From Pseudoalteromonas sp. CO133X (lineage in GTDB: Bacteria; Pseudomonadota; Gammaproteobacteria; Enterobacterales; Alteromonadaceae), in contig SGPE01000008.1 of assembly GCA_004208945.1 (NCBI GenBank), positions 1 through 64,000 on the forward strand: 64,000 nucleotides of DNA. Reading direction: 5' to 3'. Position numbers and translations under genes: made by a program. Under the pieces are notes generated by a model that was given only the letters and a program-made list of their open reading frames with translations, had not been told where the DNA came from and did not search any database. Shown piece by piece: positions 25,214 through 34,374 of the stretch. Position 1 is the first letter of the stretch; every line of letters starts with the position of its first letter.

Positions 25214-25758
25214 GCATGGAATGGCAAAAAATCGCAAATACTGTTGGTGGTATCGCTGGGGCAGTGGCTCCGTTATTAACTGGCCCTGTAGGTTTAGCGG
25301 TAAGTATAGGAAGCCAAATTGCGGGCGCATTAGGCACAGAAAACACACCAGAAGCCGTCGCTGCTGAACTAAAAAACAACCCAGATGCAGCGCTTAAGTT
25401 ACAACAATGGGCACATGAAGAACGAGAGCAAATACGCCAAGCTAACATTGAGCTTCAAAAAATTGCACTTGAAGAATACAAAGCGGATTTAAATGACCGC
25501 CAAAACGCGCGAACCAACAACAAAGATCATTGGATGCCCTCAACGCTCACTATCTTGCTGTTTGTTTTGTTTTCGGCTGTTTTAGCCGCCTTGTTTTATG
25601 GCCCTGACATTGAGCGAAACCGTGACCTAATCGTGTACTTGGTGGGTAACTTATTTGTGCTATTAGCTAATGCCGCAGCCTTTTGGTTAAGTGCTACTAA
25701 AAGCTCGAACGATAAAGACAAATTAATGAACCTAATGCAAAAAGGAGCAGTTAAATGA
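25210..25758 (+). CDS. Holin of the 3TM (gene-transfer-release) family
   Basis: 182 residues (TTG 25210 or ATG 25216). An N-terminal glycine-rich hydrophobic stretch VGGIAGAVAPLLTGPVGLAVSIG, a charged helix, then two TM helices (LTILLFVLFSAVLAALFYG and LIVYLVGNLFVLLANAAAFWL). The order fits the 3TM holin family. It partners the upstream muramidase in lysis and overlaps it by 4 bp. Confidence 0.75.
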   Translation: MSMEWQKIANTVGGIAGAVAPLLTGPVGLAVSIGSQIAGALGTENTPEAVAAELKNNPDAALKLQQWAHEEREQIRQANIELQKIALEEYKADLNDRQNARTNNKDHWMPSTLTILLFVLFSAVLAALFYGPDIERNRDLIVYLVGNLFVLLANAAAFWLSATKSSNDKDKLMNLMQKGAVK

Positions 25759-26012
25759 CTCAAGTAGCAACGTGGCTCATGGTCGCTATCGCGTTTATTA
25801 GCTTAGTACTCACTATATTAGTTCCGCTGCTGGTGAGCTTGTTCAATGCCCATAAAGCAACCGCAAAAGAACTAAGCGATCATAAAACCCATGTGGCCGA
25901 AACCTACGCCACAAAAACGGATTTTGACAAATTAACCGATCGAATGGAAAGCCGTATGCGAGATGGATTTGAAACCTTACAAAAATTATTAACCACTCAT
26001 TCTAAGGATTAA
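25755..26012 (+). CDS. Single-TM lysis-cassette protein, possible second holin or i-spanin
   Basis: 85 residues: one N-terminal TM helix (VAIAFISLVLTILVPLLVSLF) and a periodic charged coiled coil (KELSDHKTHVAETYATKTDF). It overlaps the holin gene by 4 bp. The shape fits an i-spanin or a holin-associated protein; no overlapping o-spanin lipoprotein was found. Confidence 0.6.
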   Translation: MTQVATWLMVAIAFISLVLTILVPLLVSLFNAHKATAKELSDHKTHVAETYATKTDFDKLTDRMESRMRDGFETLQKLLTTHSKD

Positions 26013-26015
26013 CCA

Positions 26016-26282
26016 ATGAAACAAGTAATTACATTAACAATCGCCGCTGTTGATTTTAAATTTAACATGACAGTGCAAGATCATAGCGACTTTGTGGACT
26101 CTGTAGCGCGTGGAGGTTCAATGACTGCGGCGTCGCACAATATGGTAATACGCACTATTGATGAAACACAAAAGGAAGAGCTTAAAAAGGTACTTGAAAA
26201 ATCGCCAGGCTCTGAGCTTCAAATTGCGTCAGCACTCAAAGCTGAGTTTTCGCCAGTGTTGGAAATTACCGTAAAAAAATAA
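26016..26282 (+). CDS. E: Tail assembly chaperone GpE-like (upstream frame)
   Basis: 88 residues with ITLTIAAVDFKFNMTVQDHSDFVDSVARGGS, the phage tail assembly chaperone family (DUF2765-type). It ends GTA AAA AAA TAA. The run of seven A at 26273-26279 is an A-AAA-AAA slippery heptamer immediately before the stop. Shifting back by one base continues into the frame annotated as the E' extension. This two-product arrangement is general in tailed phages. Confidence 0.85.
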   Translation: MKQVITLTIAAVDFKFNMTVQDHSDFVDSVARGGSMTAASHNMVIRTIDETQKEELKKVLEKSPGSELQIASALKAEFSPVLEITVKK

Positions 26283-26470
26283 GCGGGCTGATTGATTCGA
26301 TTGATTCTAATCAGCTTGAACAGCTATTCATTTTGCGACGCCATTTATTACCACATGAAAATGATGATGAACAAAGTTTAGCCCGCGCTGGTTGGTTGTA
26401 TAAAAACCAGCGTGAGAACCTAGAAAACGTAATAACCAATGCAGTATGTAAAGCCTTCGGGGGTAAGTAA
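26279..26470 (+). CDS. Tail assembly chaperone extension E', made by -1 frameshift
   Basis: After slippage at A-AAA-AAA the ribosome reads ATA AGC GGG... for 63 codons (ISGLIDSIDSNQLEQLFILR, then RHLLPHENDDEQSLARAGWL, YKNQRENLENVITNAVCKAF, GGK) and stops at 26468-26470, one base before the tape measure ATG. It has no start codon of its own. The fusion E+E' would be 151 residues. In P2 the same product comes from a T-TTT-TTG site. Confidence 0.85.
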   Translation: MSGLIDSIDSNQLEQLFILRRHLLPHENDDEQSLARAGWLYKNQRENLENVITNAVCKAFGGK

Positions 26471-28624
26471 ATGAGTTTACCGCAACAATTAATGTTTACT
26501 GTTGGCCTTATTGACCAAATAACCAAGCCTATTGCCAAAATAAGCAAGGGGTTAAACGGGTTAACTAACGACTACCAAGCAGGCACCATGAAAATGGCGT
26601 CAGGTGTTGCGGGTATTGCTGCAAGTGGTTATGCACTTCAAAACGCATTAATGCCAGCTATTGAAATGGATCGTGCTTTAGGCGAGGTTAAATCGCTGGG
26701 TGTACGTGAATCTGCTTTAAAGCAATTAAGTGATTCATCTTACGAATTTGCGCTGAAGTACGGTAAATCATCGACTGAGTTTGTTAAATCAAGTTACGAC
26801 ATACAAAGCGCGATTTCAGGTCTTAATGATGCAGATTTATCAGCGTTCACGTTATCAAGCAATGTGTTAGCCGCTGCGACTAAATCAGATGCCGGTACTA
26901 TTACAAATTACATGGGCACCATGTATGGCATTTTCAAAAACCAAGCAAATGCTATGGGGAAAAGCGAGTGGGTCGAACAGCTAACAGGTATGACGGCTAC
27001 AGCTGTACAGGCATTTAAAACGACGGGCACCGAAATGTCGGGCGCGTTTACTGCAATTGGTGCGCAAGCAACCACATCTGGCATTGCTATGAATGAACAA
27101 ATGGCAATACTCGGTACATTGCAAGCCACTATGTCGGGCAGTGAGGCAGGTACAAAGTATAAGTCATTTTTAGCGGGGGTAGGCAAAGCACAAAGCGCAC
27201 TTAATTTAAGCTTTACTGATAGCCAAGGTGCGATGCTACCTATCGTCGATATACTCAATAAAATTAAAGGCAAATACGGAGAAACGATTGATGTCGCTGA
27301 AAGCGACCAACTGAAAAAGGCATTTGGCTCTAATGAAGCTGTTGCAACAATAAATCTACTTATGAATGACATTGAAGGGCTCGGAAAATCGATAAACGAT
27401 CTTGGAAATGTCACAGGGATGCAGCAAGCAGAAAAAATGGCCATGGATATGACAGATCAAAGCGAGCGACTAAGCCAAAGCTGGTATGTAATTCGCGCTG
27501 CATGGGGTAGTGCCATATTGCCAGCCTTTAATGACTTTGTAGGCATGATTGCTGATATGGGCACTGGGGTAGTGGCTTTTACAGAAGAGTTTCCAACGCT
27601 TACAAAATACATAGGTTATGGGGCGGTTGCATTACTAGGCTTAGTTGCCGCAGGCGGTTTGTTTACGCTAATTATGGGCGCAGGAAAAATGGCCATGGTT
27701 GCATGGGGAGCGGGCGCATTGGCGTGGGCGGGTATAAATGCCGCACTCACATCGGGTCTAAGTGCTTTAAGAGCAGTAATGTTTGCAGTAAATCTTGTTA
27801 TGTATGCCAACCCAATTGGGTTAGTTATTGCTGCTGTAGTTGCAGCTGTCGCAGCTGTAAGCGCTCTGATCTATTACTGGGATGATTTGAAAGCAGCTCT
27901 TGCTGATATTGGCTGGGTAGATGTATTGCTAAAAGGGCTTGAATACGCATGGAAAGCAATAGAAGTGCTATTTGCTCCAATCTTAAGTGCGATTGAAAAA
28001 ATAGCTGACTTGGCTGGTATCGAAATCGATTTTAGCTTTGAAAATATCAAAAGCACACTGGGTATTGAGGCTGTTGATTCGAGTGTTGAGCAAAGTAAAA
28101 ATATACCTAAAGCGCAAGAGTCCTACACTGTACCTGAGAACGTAAAATCTCCTATACCTAACAATGTAGTTCCATTTACACAGCCAACGGTGCCACTAAG
28201 CTTACAGCCGCCGATGCGGCATGAGGTGCCTTCTTACGGTCAAACGACAGTTAATGAAAATAAGGCACCGCCATTTATACAGCCAGTTTTACCAGAGGGC
28301 GTAAAACTTCCAATGCAGCATGAACCTGAGTCTTACGAAAAAGCACTGGTTAATGTAAATAATGTGGTGCCATTCACGCCGCCAGTAATGCCTGAAAACT
28401 TTGTGTTAGAAGTCCAGCAAACTGAGCAACTTAAAAGTAAGCCACAAAGCTATAACGAGTTACCTGCACTTAAGCTTGAACGAATACAACCACAGCAAAG
28501 CATAACCAATACCCGTACTGCTAGCAGCACCGATAACAGCAAGCGTGTTTACATCGAGAACGTAACGATGAAATCGGATGATATAGCCCGTGATTTTGAA
28601 AAAATGATGGAGCTCGCTGGCTAA
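26471..28624 (+). CDS. T: Tail tape measure protein, P2 GpT-like
   Basis: 717 residues. The N-terminal QLMFTVGLIDQITKPIAKIS, then the TMP_2-type domain (EMDRALGEVKSLGV, STEFVKSSYDIQSAISGL, AMNEQMAILGTLQATM) and at least two TM-like blocks (YGAVALLGLVAAGGLFTLIM; LVMYANPIGLVIAAVVAAVA). The last ~190 residues are Pro/Gln-rich repeats (VPFTQPTVPLSLQPPM, PPFIQPVLPEGVKLPM, VPFTPPVMPENF). It sets tail length. Confidence 0.92.
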   Translation: MSLPQQLMFTVGLIDQITKPIAKISKGLNGLTNDYQAGTMKMASGVAGIAASGYALQNALMPAIEMDRALGEVKSLGVRESALKQLSDSSYEFALKYGKSSTEFVKSSYDIQSAISGLNDADLSAFTLSSNVLAAATKSDAGTITNYMGTMYGIFKNQANAMGKSEWVEQLTGMTATAVQAFKTTGTEMSGAFTAIGAQATTSGIAMNEQMAILGTLQATMSGSEAGTKYKSFLAGVGKAQSALNLSFTDSQGAMLPIVDILNKIKGKYGETIDVAESDQLKKAFGSNEAVATINLLMNDIEGLGKSINDLGNVTGMQQAEKMAMDMTDQSERLSQSWYVIRAAWGSAILPAFNDFVGMIADMGTGVVAFTEEFPTLTKYIGYGAVALLGLVAAGGLFTLIMGAGKMAMVAWGAGALAWAGINAALTSGLSALRAVMFAVNLVMYANPIGLVIAAVVAAVAAVSALIYYWDDLKAALADIGWVDVLLKGLEYAWKAIEVLFAPILSAIEKIADLAGIEIDFSFENIKSTLGIEAVDSSVEQSKNIPKAQESYTVPENVKSPIPNNVVPFTQPTVPLSLQPPMRHEVPSYGQTTVNENKAPPFIQPVLPEGVKLPMQHEPESYEKALVNVNNVVPFTPPVMPENFVLEVQQTEQLKSKPQSYNELPALKLERIQPQQSITNTRTASSTDNSKRVYIENVTMKSDDIARDFEKMMELAG

Positions 28625-28935
28625 TGATACATATAGATTTAAATGTAGTTGATCGTGACTTGTCGTTTGATGAAGTGCTAACGCCAGCGCAGCTAACTAA
28701 GTCTGATGTTATTAGCCAAGACATTAAACATCGCTTATTAGAAAGTGGACTGCCATTTAGGTTGGTAGGTCAGCGCAACATTAATAGCATCAAAATGGTG
28801 TTGACTGAAATAGAGCTTATTGTTGAGCAAGATGACCGCTTAGTGCCAGGCACAATTCAAGTATTTTATGGCGCAGATAAAAGCATAAAAGTGTTAGCGC
28901 AAACCAAAGACTACGGACAAAAGGTGGGTAATTAA
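28624..28935 (+). CDS. Baseplate-associated protein, DUF2590 family
   Basis: 103 residues. MIHIDLNVVDRDLSFDEVLTPAQLTKSDVISQDIKHRL fits DUF2590, found in the W/gp25-like position of HP1- and K139-like phages, between tape measure and gpJ. The ATG overlaps the tape measure stop by 1 base. The lysozyme-like W/gp25 fold is inferred from location. Confidence 0.78.
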   Translation: MIHIDLNVVDRDLSFDEVLTPAQLTKSDVISQDIKHRLLESGLPFRLVGQRNINSIKMVLTEIELIVEQDDRLVPGTIQVFYGADKSIKVLAQTKDYGQKVGN

Positions 28936-30093
28936 ATGGCTAATAAAGCACAGTTTGAACAGGTTCTTGTTGATGCGGGCATTCCCATTACTGAAGAGGA
29001 AGCAAAAAAAGCGTGGGACGAAATAGTAAAAGAGCAAGGCTTTGAAGTTAAAAATAATAGCCCATTCAGCCCGTTTTGGCGCCTAATAAAAGCTATAGCC
29101 ACAAAGCCTGCTTTACAAGCTACTGACTTATTGGCGAGTAGTGTTATGCCTAATAGTTTTTTACTGTCGTCAAGTGGTGAGTGGACAGATGAACATGGCG
29201 CAGCACGAAACACACCGCGTTTAGACGCTATAAAAACCCAAGGCAATTTAAAAATCAGCAGAGTAATTAGCGATGCCGAATTAATAATTCCCAAGGGCAC
29301 AATTATTAATAGCAGCCCCTTAAACGGAATTACCTATCAGCTTGAAACGCTTTATGACACGGTTTTTGAGGTAGGGGTAAGCGAGCAAAAAACGTTAGCA
29401 CAAGCCCTTGTTGAAGGCGGCGCCCATAACTTAACAGGTGGTTATTTTAATCAGTTTGCAGAACCGATTGAGGGGGTAAGTGTTGTTAACGAAGAAAACT
29501 GGATAGTGCGAGCTGGTCAAGAGATCGAGAGTGACGACAATTATAAACTACGCATACGCGATAAATTTTCAACACTAGGAAACTACCACGTTGACGCTGT
29601 TTATCGCGCCATAATCAGTGAGTTCCCAGGTATATTAGCCGACAATATAGTGTTTGATAAAAACGCCCCGCGTGGACCAGGTAGTGCAACCGCTTATGTA
29701 CATTTAACCGTGGGTAGTATTAGCCAAGCGGTGATTGATGCAATCAATAACCACATAGCAAGTGGCTACCATGGCACTGGCGACGATATGTTAGTGCAAG
29801 CAATACCAACACAAGCACAAAATATTGTGGCGGATTATTGGTTAAAACCAAACGTAAGTGACATTCAAAATGAGCTAAACGAGTGCATACGTGCAGCATT
29901 TAGAGAAAACGCCGCCTACGAGGTGACAACCTGTAGTGCCAACAGCCGATTTAGCTTTAGCGTGCTGGCCAGTGAGTTACACCAACAGTTCCCCTCACTT
30001 AAATCAATTAAGTTTGCAAATGATGATATTGAATCAGGTCTGTGGCTTCCTGTAATTGGCAGTTTAACCACCACATTGCGAGAAAACGCATGA
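28936..30093 (+). CDS. J: Baseplate J-like protein
   Basis: 385 residues with the baseplate J core: AQALVEGGAHNLTGGYFNQFAEPIEGVSVVN (N-terminal assembly half), then EIESDDNYKLRIRDKF and GPGSATAYVHLTVGSISQAVIDAINNHIASGYHGTGDDM. It forms the wedge of the baseplate. The stop overlaps the I gene by ATGA. Confidence 0.92.
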   Translation: MANKAQFEQVLVDAGIPITEEEAKKAWDEIVKEQGFEVKNNSPFSPFWRLIKAIATKPALQATDLLASSVMPNSFLLSSSGEWTDEHGAARNTPRLDAIKTQGNLKISRVISDAELIIPKGTIINSSPLNGITYQLETLYDTVFEVGVSEQKTLAQALVEGGAHNLTGGYFNQFAEPIEGVSVVNEENWIVRAGQEIESDDNYKLRIRDKFSTLGNYHVDAVYRAIISEFPGILADNIVFDKNAPRGPGSATAYVHLTVGSISQAVIDAINNHIASGYHGTGDDMLVQAIPTQAQNIVADYWLKPNVSDIQNELNECIRAAFRENAAYEVTTCSANSRFSFSVLASELHQQFPSLKSIKFANDDIESGLWLPVIGSLTTTLRENA

Positions 30094-30614
30094 GTGAACT
30101 AGATAAAATTGAGCTACCAAGCTGGTTAAGCGGTGATGATGTAAGCGCACTGGCAAAAGTAGCTCAAACATATTGGCAACGCCTCGAAAGCCAACTTTTT
30201 TGGTGGCTTGAGCAGTTAAACGATGAGCAAGCTGCACTGCCTATTTTAGATTTACTCGCGTGGGAACGTAGCGTTAACCGGTTAAACGGCGAAAGTGTAG
30301 AGCTTTATAGCTTACGTATAAAACACGCTGTAGCAAATAGTGAAGATGCTGGATCTGATATTGGCATGGAACGAATTTTCAAACGCCTTGGTTTTGGCTT
30401 CATAACTGTAAATGCTCGTCCACCTGGGTTTGATTGGGACATGGTTGAGATTGCCATGCTTGAAGAGCAATTTCGCGATAGAGAGCCACTAGTTAGTGAA
30501 GTCATAAAGCAATATGGGCGCACTTGTAGACGTTATTTCTTAAGTGCTATGTCGGTAATTAGCACAACCGATGCGATTGCGCTTGTTGAATTTGATAAAG
30601 AGGTGATTGGATGA
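30090..30614 (+). CDS. I: Phage tail protein I-like
   Basis: 174 residues from ATG 30090, which makes a 4-bp overlap with gpJ; the longer in-frame start at 30042 lies inside J. It contains LPILDLLAWERSVNRLNGESVELYSLRIKHA, typical of GpI-family proteins that link baseplate to fibre. The next gene overlaps by 4 bp. Confidence 0.82.
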   Translation: MSELDKIELPSWLSGDDVSALAKVAQTYWQRLESQLFWWLEQLNDEQAALPILDLLAWERSVNRLNGESVELYSLRIKHAVANSEDAGSDIGMERIFKRLGFGFITVNARPPGFDWDMVEIAMLEEQFRDREPLVSEVIKQYGRTCRRYFLSAMSVISTTDAIALVEFDKEVIG

Positions 30615-31378
30615 GTCAATTACAAATAACAAATGCGGGTTTAGATTACCGTAACGCTGTGTTTGCAGGTGATGAAGTACAAAACATAACGCACTTTGTG
30701 TTTGCCAATATTAGCGGCCAAGACGAAAGTGCACCGATTGATCCTGATACCACAATTCCTGAAAACATTGTGCACAGTCAGACTGTTAATGCAGTGTCAA
30801 GAGTCGATGGTAACGCCGTTGTAATCAGCACGGTTATGGGCTACGAGGTTGGAGACTTTGAATATAACTGGTTTGGCGTAATTGCGACTAAAGCAAACAA
30901 TGATCAGGTACTTATTGCTGTAGTAACCACAGCACTACAAGCCAAAACAAAAACAGTGGGCAATGTGGTAGGTAACCACAGTGTTAAAAGTGTCGTTTGG
31001 CGTAGTCAAAATATAGCAGATGATTTAAGCATTACTCTAAGCGCATTGCCTTGGCAAGTGCAAGAGGGCGAGTTTGTAAGCATGGCTGAATTTGAAGCCT
31101 ATCAAAAATTTATTACTCAGTCTGTGCTTGAGCTAAAAAAGCGCCACAACTTAACTGACTCTGCAAACTATAACGCGCCCTTAGTTGCTGCCCTTACGGG
31201 GAACGAGTGGTTTTCAGTACGAGCCAGTAATGGCCAGCCCGTTTTAAAAACGGCAGATACTGCAAAGTACAAACGTTTAGCAGATGGCGCTATTGATACT
31301 CAAGTAACAATCGTTGCTGATGATAAAAACGAGCGTGTATTTGTGTATAACGCTGAAACAGATATGTGGGAGTTTTAA
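30611..31378 (+). CDS. Tail-collar fibre protein
   Basis: 255 residues. The N-terminal YRNAVFAGDEVQNITHFVFANI, IVHSQTVNAVSRVDGNAVVIS and GDFEYNWFGVIATKANNDQVLIAVV match the phage tail-collar fibre (DUF3751) domain. The C-terminal region WFSVRASNGQPVLKTADTA may bind a fibre or chaperone. The length is short; the distal fibre parts are in the next gene. Confidence 0.82.
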   Translation: MSQLQITNAGLDYRNAVFAGDEVQNITHFVFANISGQDESAPIDPDTTIPENIVHSQTVNAVSRVDGNAVVISTVMGYEVGDFEYNWFGVIATKANNDQVLIAVVTTALQAKTKTVGNVVGNHSVKSVVWRSQNIADDLSITLSALPWQVQEGEFVSMAEFEAYQKFITQSVLELKKRHNLTDSANYNAPLVAALTGNEWFSVRASNGQPVLKTADTAKYKRLADGAIDTQVTIVADDKNERVFVYNAETDMWEF

Positions 31379-32335
31379 ATGGATAGTATTGTTAAACAAA
31401 GAAGCGATGGATTTGATCAGGATGGTAATTTTTTAAATGGTCAAACTGAGTTATTACCTTGGCCTAAAATTACACTGCATAACTCTATTTATGACATGCA
31501 AAGCAGCAACCCGCCTTCACATTTAGTTAATGCGATACCTTCACCTTTCGGGGATGGATGTATTTATTCCCATACTAACAGCAATACAAACATTATTAGT
31601 AAGTATGATCGTAACGGTGAACTTTTATGGACGTTTGAGGCTGCAAGTCTATTACCTAATGTTGATAATGTGCACTTACTTCACTTCTACGATGATGGAG
31701 TAAATAAATGGTTGCTTGGCTCCTTAGATGTTGGCTCAAATAGTAACAAGTTATTTAGATTAAATATTGACGGTTCAGCAGGTGTTATTTCTCCATCTTA
31801 TCTTCCAAACACAGGGAATGTCTTATCTATTGTCACCTTAGAAGATAACTCTATATACGCGGTTATTGCGTATGGCACTACTCGATACACTTATTTAATT
31901 GATTTTGAAACCATGCAACACGTTAATAGTGTTAGTAATGGTTTAGCTACTCATGGGACAACAAGTACAGCTCCTTTATTCAACGGTTCTGTGTCATTTG
32001 CAAGTTCAACACTGCATTCGAGTAGCTCAGGGTTTGCGTCTACTATCACAGTTAACTTTGCAATAAACCCAGACTTAACGTTTATGGAATCAAAAAACGG
32101 GAAAAGATTGATAAGAACTGAGCATGTACATGCTCTAGCCTCAATGTATACAGTACCTACGCAGCTTTCAAAAGATGTCTTTTACTGTAAGCCAAGTACC
32201 AGCAATGCGGTAACAGCATACGCAACTTATGCATACCAAGCCCGATTTTATACGCGTAAGGAATTAGAAACATGGGTTTCAAATTGTATATATGCCAGCA
32301 CGGGTTTTCGAATTCCGTTAAGCAGTGAGGTTTAA
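31379..32335 (+). CDS. Probable distal tail fibre / receptor-binding protein with propeller-like repeats
   Basis: 318 residues, no signal peptide. Blade-like repeats ISKYDRNGELLWTFEA, KLFRLNIDGSAGVISPSYLP and YLIDFETMQHVNSV suggest a beta-propeller. It follows the collar fibre gene directly, the usual place of receptor-binding proteins. Composition is richer in Ser/Thr/Asn than its neighbours and it lacks recognised homology, as expected for host-range genes that exchange often. Confidence 0.5.
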   Translation: MDSIVKQRSDGFDQDGNFLNGQTELLPWPKITLHNSIYDMQSSNPPSHLVNAIPSPFGDGCIYSHTNSNTNIISKYDRNGELLWTFEAASLLPNVDNVHLLHFYDDGVNKWLLGSLDVGSNSNKLFRLNIDGSAGVISPSYLPNTGNVLSIVTLEDNSIYAVIAYGTTRYTYLIDFETMQHVNSVSNGLATHGTTSTAPLFNGSVSFASSTLHSSSSGFASTITVNFAINPDLTFMESKNGKRLIRTEHVHALASMYTVPTQLSKDVFYCKPSTSNAVTAYATYAYQARFYTRKELETWVSNCIYASTGFRIPLSSEV

Positions 32336-32337
32336 TT

Positions 32338-32859
32338 ATGAAATTATTAATTAAAATAAATGCGGGGTTAGTTGAGCCGCAGTTACCAGATAATCCTGAC
32401 TATTTTAAATTAAAGCAATCAGTGGTAATTGATGATGCACTGTATTTGTTAACTGATTATATTGGCTCTAAATCGCTTGTCAGTGATTACAATGTTGATG
32501 ATTATCTCGCGAGCATTGCACCAGTAGAAACACAGTTAATCCCTGTCATTATCGACAATGTTGCAGGGCAACTTGGGGGCTATGTAAATAACGAAAACGA
32601 ATACACGGTACCGCAATCGAGTGATGAGGTGATTGCGACAGGAAAATTAGCAATCCCTGATCGTAAATTCAAAGTGCCGTTTAAGCGCGTTGATACGGGC
32701 CGTGTTCAATTAATGCCAGCCGAAGTTAAGGGAGGCGTGTTCACATTACCGCTTAAGTTTGAAACGAATGGCGTCTGGGTTGTTAATCAAGAGCTTATAA
32801 ATACGGACTATGAGCAAGATGTTTTTGAGCTAACAGAACGTAAGTTCTCTGTAATCTAA
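32338..32859 (+). CDS. Tail fibre-associated protein, unknown
   Basis: 173 residues, beta-rich, starting MKLLIKINAGLVEPQLPDNPDY with VIDDALYLLTDYIGS. It lies 2 bp after the fibre tip gene. Placement suggests a fibre assembly chaperone or a fibre subunit; no family is recognised. Confidence 0.55.
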   Translation: MKLLIKINAGLVEPQLPDNPDYFKLKQSVVIDDALYLLTDYIGSKSLVSDYNVDDYLASIAPVETQLIPVIIDNVAGQLGGYVNNENEYTVPQSSDEVIATGKLAIPDRKFKVPFKRVDTGRVQLMPAEVKGGVFTLPLKFETNGVWVVNQELINTDYEQDVFELTERKFSVI

Positions 32860-32868
32860 GGTGTCGTT

Positions 32869-33186
32869 ATGCAGATTAAACTCAACTTTTTTAGTGATGG
32901 GAAAGCACAGTTATTAGAACCGTTAAACACCCAGTTTGGTGAAGTGCACCGTTTTTTTGTAACAGATGGGTTTACGTTACCATGGTTTGTCCGCTGGTTT
33001 CACAACCCGTTTGGTGATGGCTTACTTGCTGCAATATGGCACGACTTTGCATTAAAAACGGGACGCAAAAAAGCACACTATGAGTTTTTTATATTGCTTA
33101 AAGACAGTGGTGTACCAATCTGGAAAGCATATATTATGTGGTTCTTTGTGTCGCTATACGCGATGGCCAAAAGGTTATTTGCATGA
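32869..33186 (+). CDS. DUF1353-family phage protein
   Basis: 105 residues. FFVTDGFTLPWFVRWFHNPFGDGLLAAIWHDFAL is the DUF1353 signature (T-D-G-xx-P and A-x-x-HD). The C-terminus has a hydrophobic helix (WKAYIMWFFVSLYAM). Role unknown; such genes accompany tail genes in several phages. It overlaps the next gene by 4 bp. Confidence 0.75.
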   Translation: MQIKLNFFSDGKAQLLEPLNTQFGEVHRFFVTDGFTLPWFVRWFHNPFGDGLLAAIWHDFALKTGRKKAHYEFFILLKDSGVPIWKAYIMWFFVSLYAMAKRLFA

Positions 33187-33665
33187 TCACGCTTGATGGC
33201 TGGAAAGTGCCAGGGTACGGAACAAAAATTAGTGCCGGTGTTAAAGTTGCGGGTGAAGATCTATCGGGCTATGGCTCATTTAGTTTGTCGAGTGATAACG
33301 GTGTTAAAGCAGGCGTTTTAAGTGTATCGGTTAAAATAAAACACAATGATGCTGATCAACTGGCTGAGTTAATAGCCAAAGCGAAAGCACTTGATGAAAA
33401 CGGTGCACGTATTATTCGCACAGTAAACAGTACTATTGCTGAAGCTTATAAAATACGTAAAGTTAAGTTTGACGGTGAAATATCAGCAAGTGAGGACGAA
33501 ACGTTAAAAATTTGGAATGTGAACTTTAAACTTGTTGAAGTTAAAAGTAAGTCTGAGCGTGAGCAGCAACAAATTGATGGTTTGGCACTTGAGAACTCAA
33601 CAGGCCAAGCAACTAGCGGGCATGAAAACATTCAAAAACAATTTGAAAATGTAGAAGGCCCATAA
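33183..33665 (+). CDS. Baseplate complex protein, GpU-like position
   Basis: 160 residues from ATG 33183, which overlaps the previous stop as ATGA; the longer frame to 33138 runs inside DUF1353. It begins MITLDGWKVPGYGTKISAGVKVAGEDLSG and has a beta-rich core with GVLSVSVKIKHNDADQLAEL, similar to phage baseplate complex proteins with a LysM-like fold. It is followed by the D-like hub protein. Confidence 0.68.
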   Translation: MITLDGWKVPGYGTKISAGVKVAGEDLSGYGSFSLSSDNGVKAGVLSVSVKIKHNDADQLAELIAKAKALDENGARIIRTVNSTIAEAYKIRKVKFDGEISASEDETLKIWNVNFKLVEVKSKSEREQQQIDGLALENSTGQATSGHENIQKQFENVEGP

Positions 33666-33667
33666 AT

Positions 33668-34372
33668 ATGCAAACAAGTGACCGACTCACCAAAGTGCTA
33701 ATAATTGGCGGTAAGCTAGTTAATAGCATTGTTGATGAAAGCGTTAAGCTTGGTTTATTTAGCACTGGCCGCGCTACATTTACTATTATTTGTGATGATG
33801 AGCCATCGGGAATTGTTGAGCTGCAAATAGGCTATAGTGCTACAAACCTAACACCGTATTTTTTAGGTGTGATTGAATCAAAGCATTTTACTAATAACCA
33901 ATGGTTGATTACGTGCCGTGAGTTAATAGGCGCACTAGCGTTTTCATCTCCAATAGTAATACGTCATGCCACAGCAAAAATGGTGTTAGAAAAGCTAAGT
34001 GAATTAGGTGTTAAGTTTGTTACGCCTAATGCTGAATATATAAATAAAAAGGTGCCGTGCTTTTATCATAACGGTACGGGTATAAGCGCATTACAGCAAT
34101 TGGGTAAGGTGTTTAATATTGATGAATATATTTATCAGCAGCGACCGGACGGCCAAATTTATGTGGGAAGTTGGGCAGATTCGGGCTGGGCTAAGTCAGA
34201 GGTAAGTGATTTTCCTGAACATACAATAAAAGTTAAATCATCAACAAGCGGTGAACTAATAGCAATACCAAAACTAAGACCAGGCATAAAGTTAAACGGC
34301 CGCTATATCACTGATGTTACGCTATCAGGAAATAAACAATCAATACAATGGCAAAGCAAACTTAGGGCGTAG
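33668..34372 (+). CDS. D: Late control gene D-like baseplate hub protein
   Basis: 234 residues, shorter than P2 D (387) but with the hub pattern: RATFTIICDDEPSGIVELQIGY, LGVIESKHFTNNQWLITCRELI and the central VPCFYHNGTGISALQQLGKVFNIDEYIYQQ. It makes the socket between tube and spike. The P2-type C-terminal extension is missing. Confidence 0.7.
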   Translation: MQTSDRLTKVLIIGGKLVNSIVDESVKLGLFSTGRATFTIICDDEPSGIVELQIGYSATNLTPYFLGVIESKHFTNNQWLITCRELIGALAFSSPIVIRHATAKMVLEKLSELGVKFVTPNAEYINKKVPCFYHNGTGISALQQLGKVFNIDEYIYQQRPDGQIYVGSWADSGWAKSEVSDFPEHTIKVKSSTSGELIAIPKLRPGIKLNGRYITDVTLSGNKQSIQWQSKLRA

Positions 34373-34374
34373 TT

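Noticed and set aside
26908..27444. 178-codon minus-strand frame within the tape measure gene
   Set aside because: Antisense to an unmistakable tape measure protein with no promoter or ribosome site.
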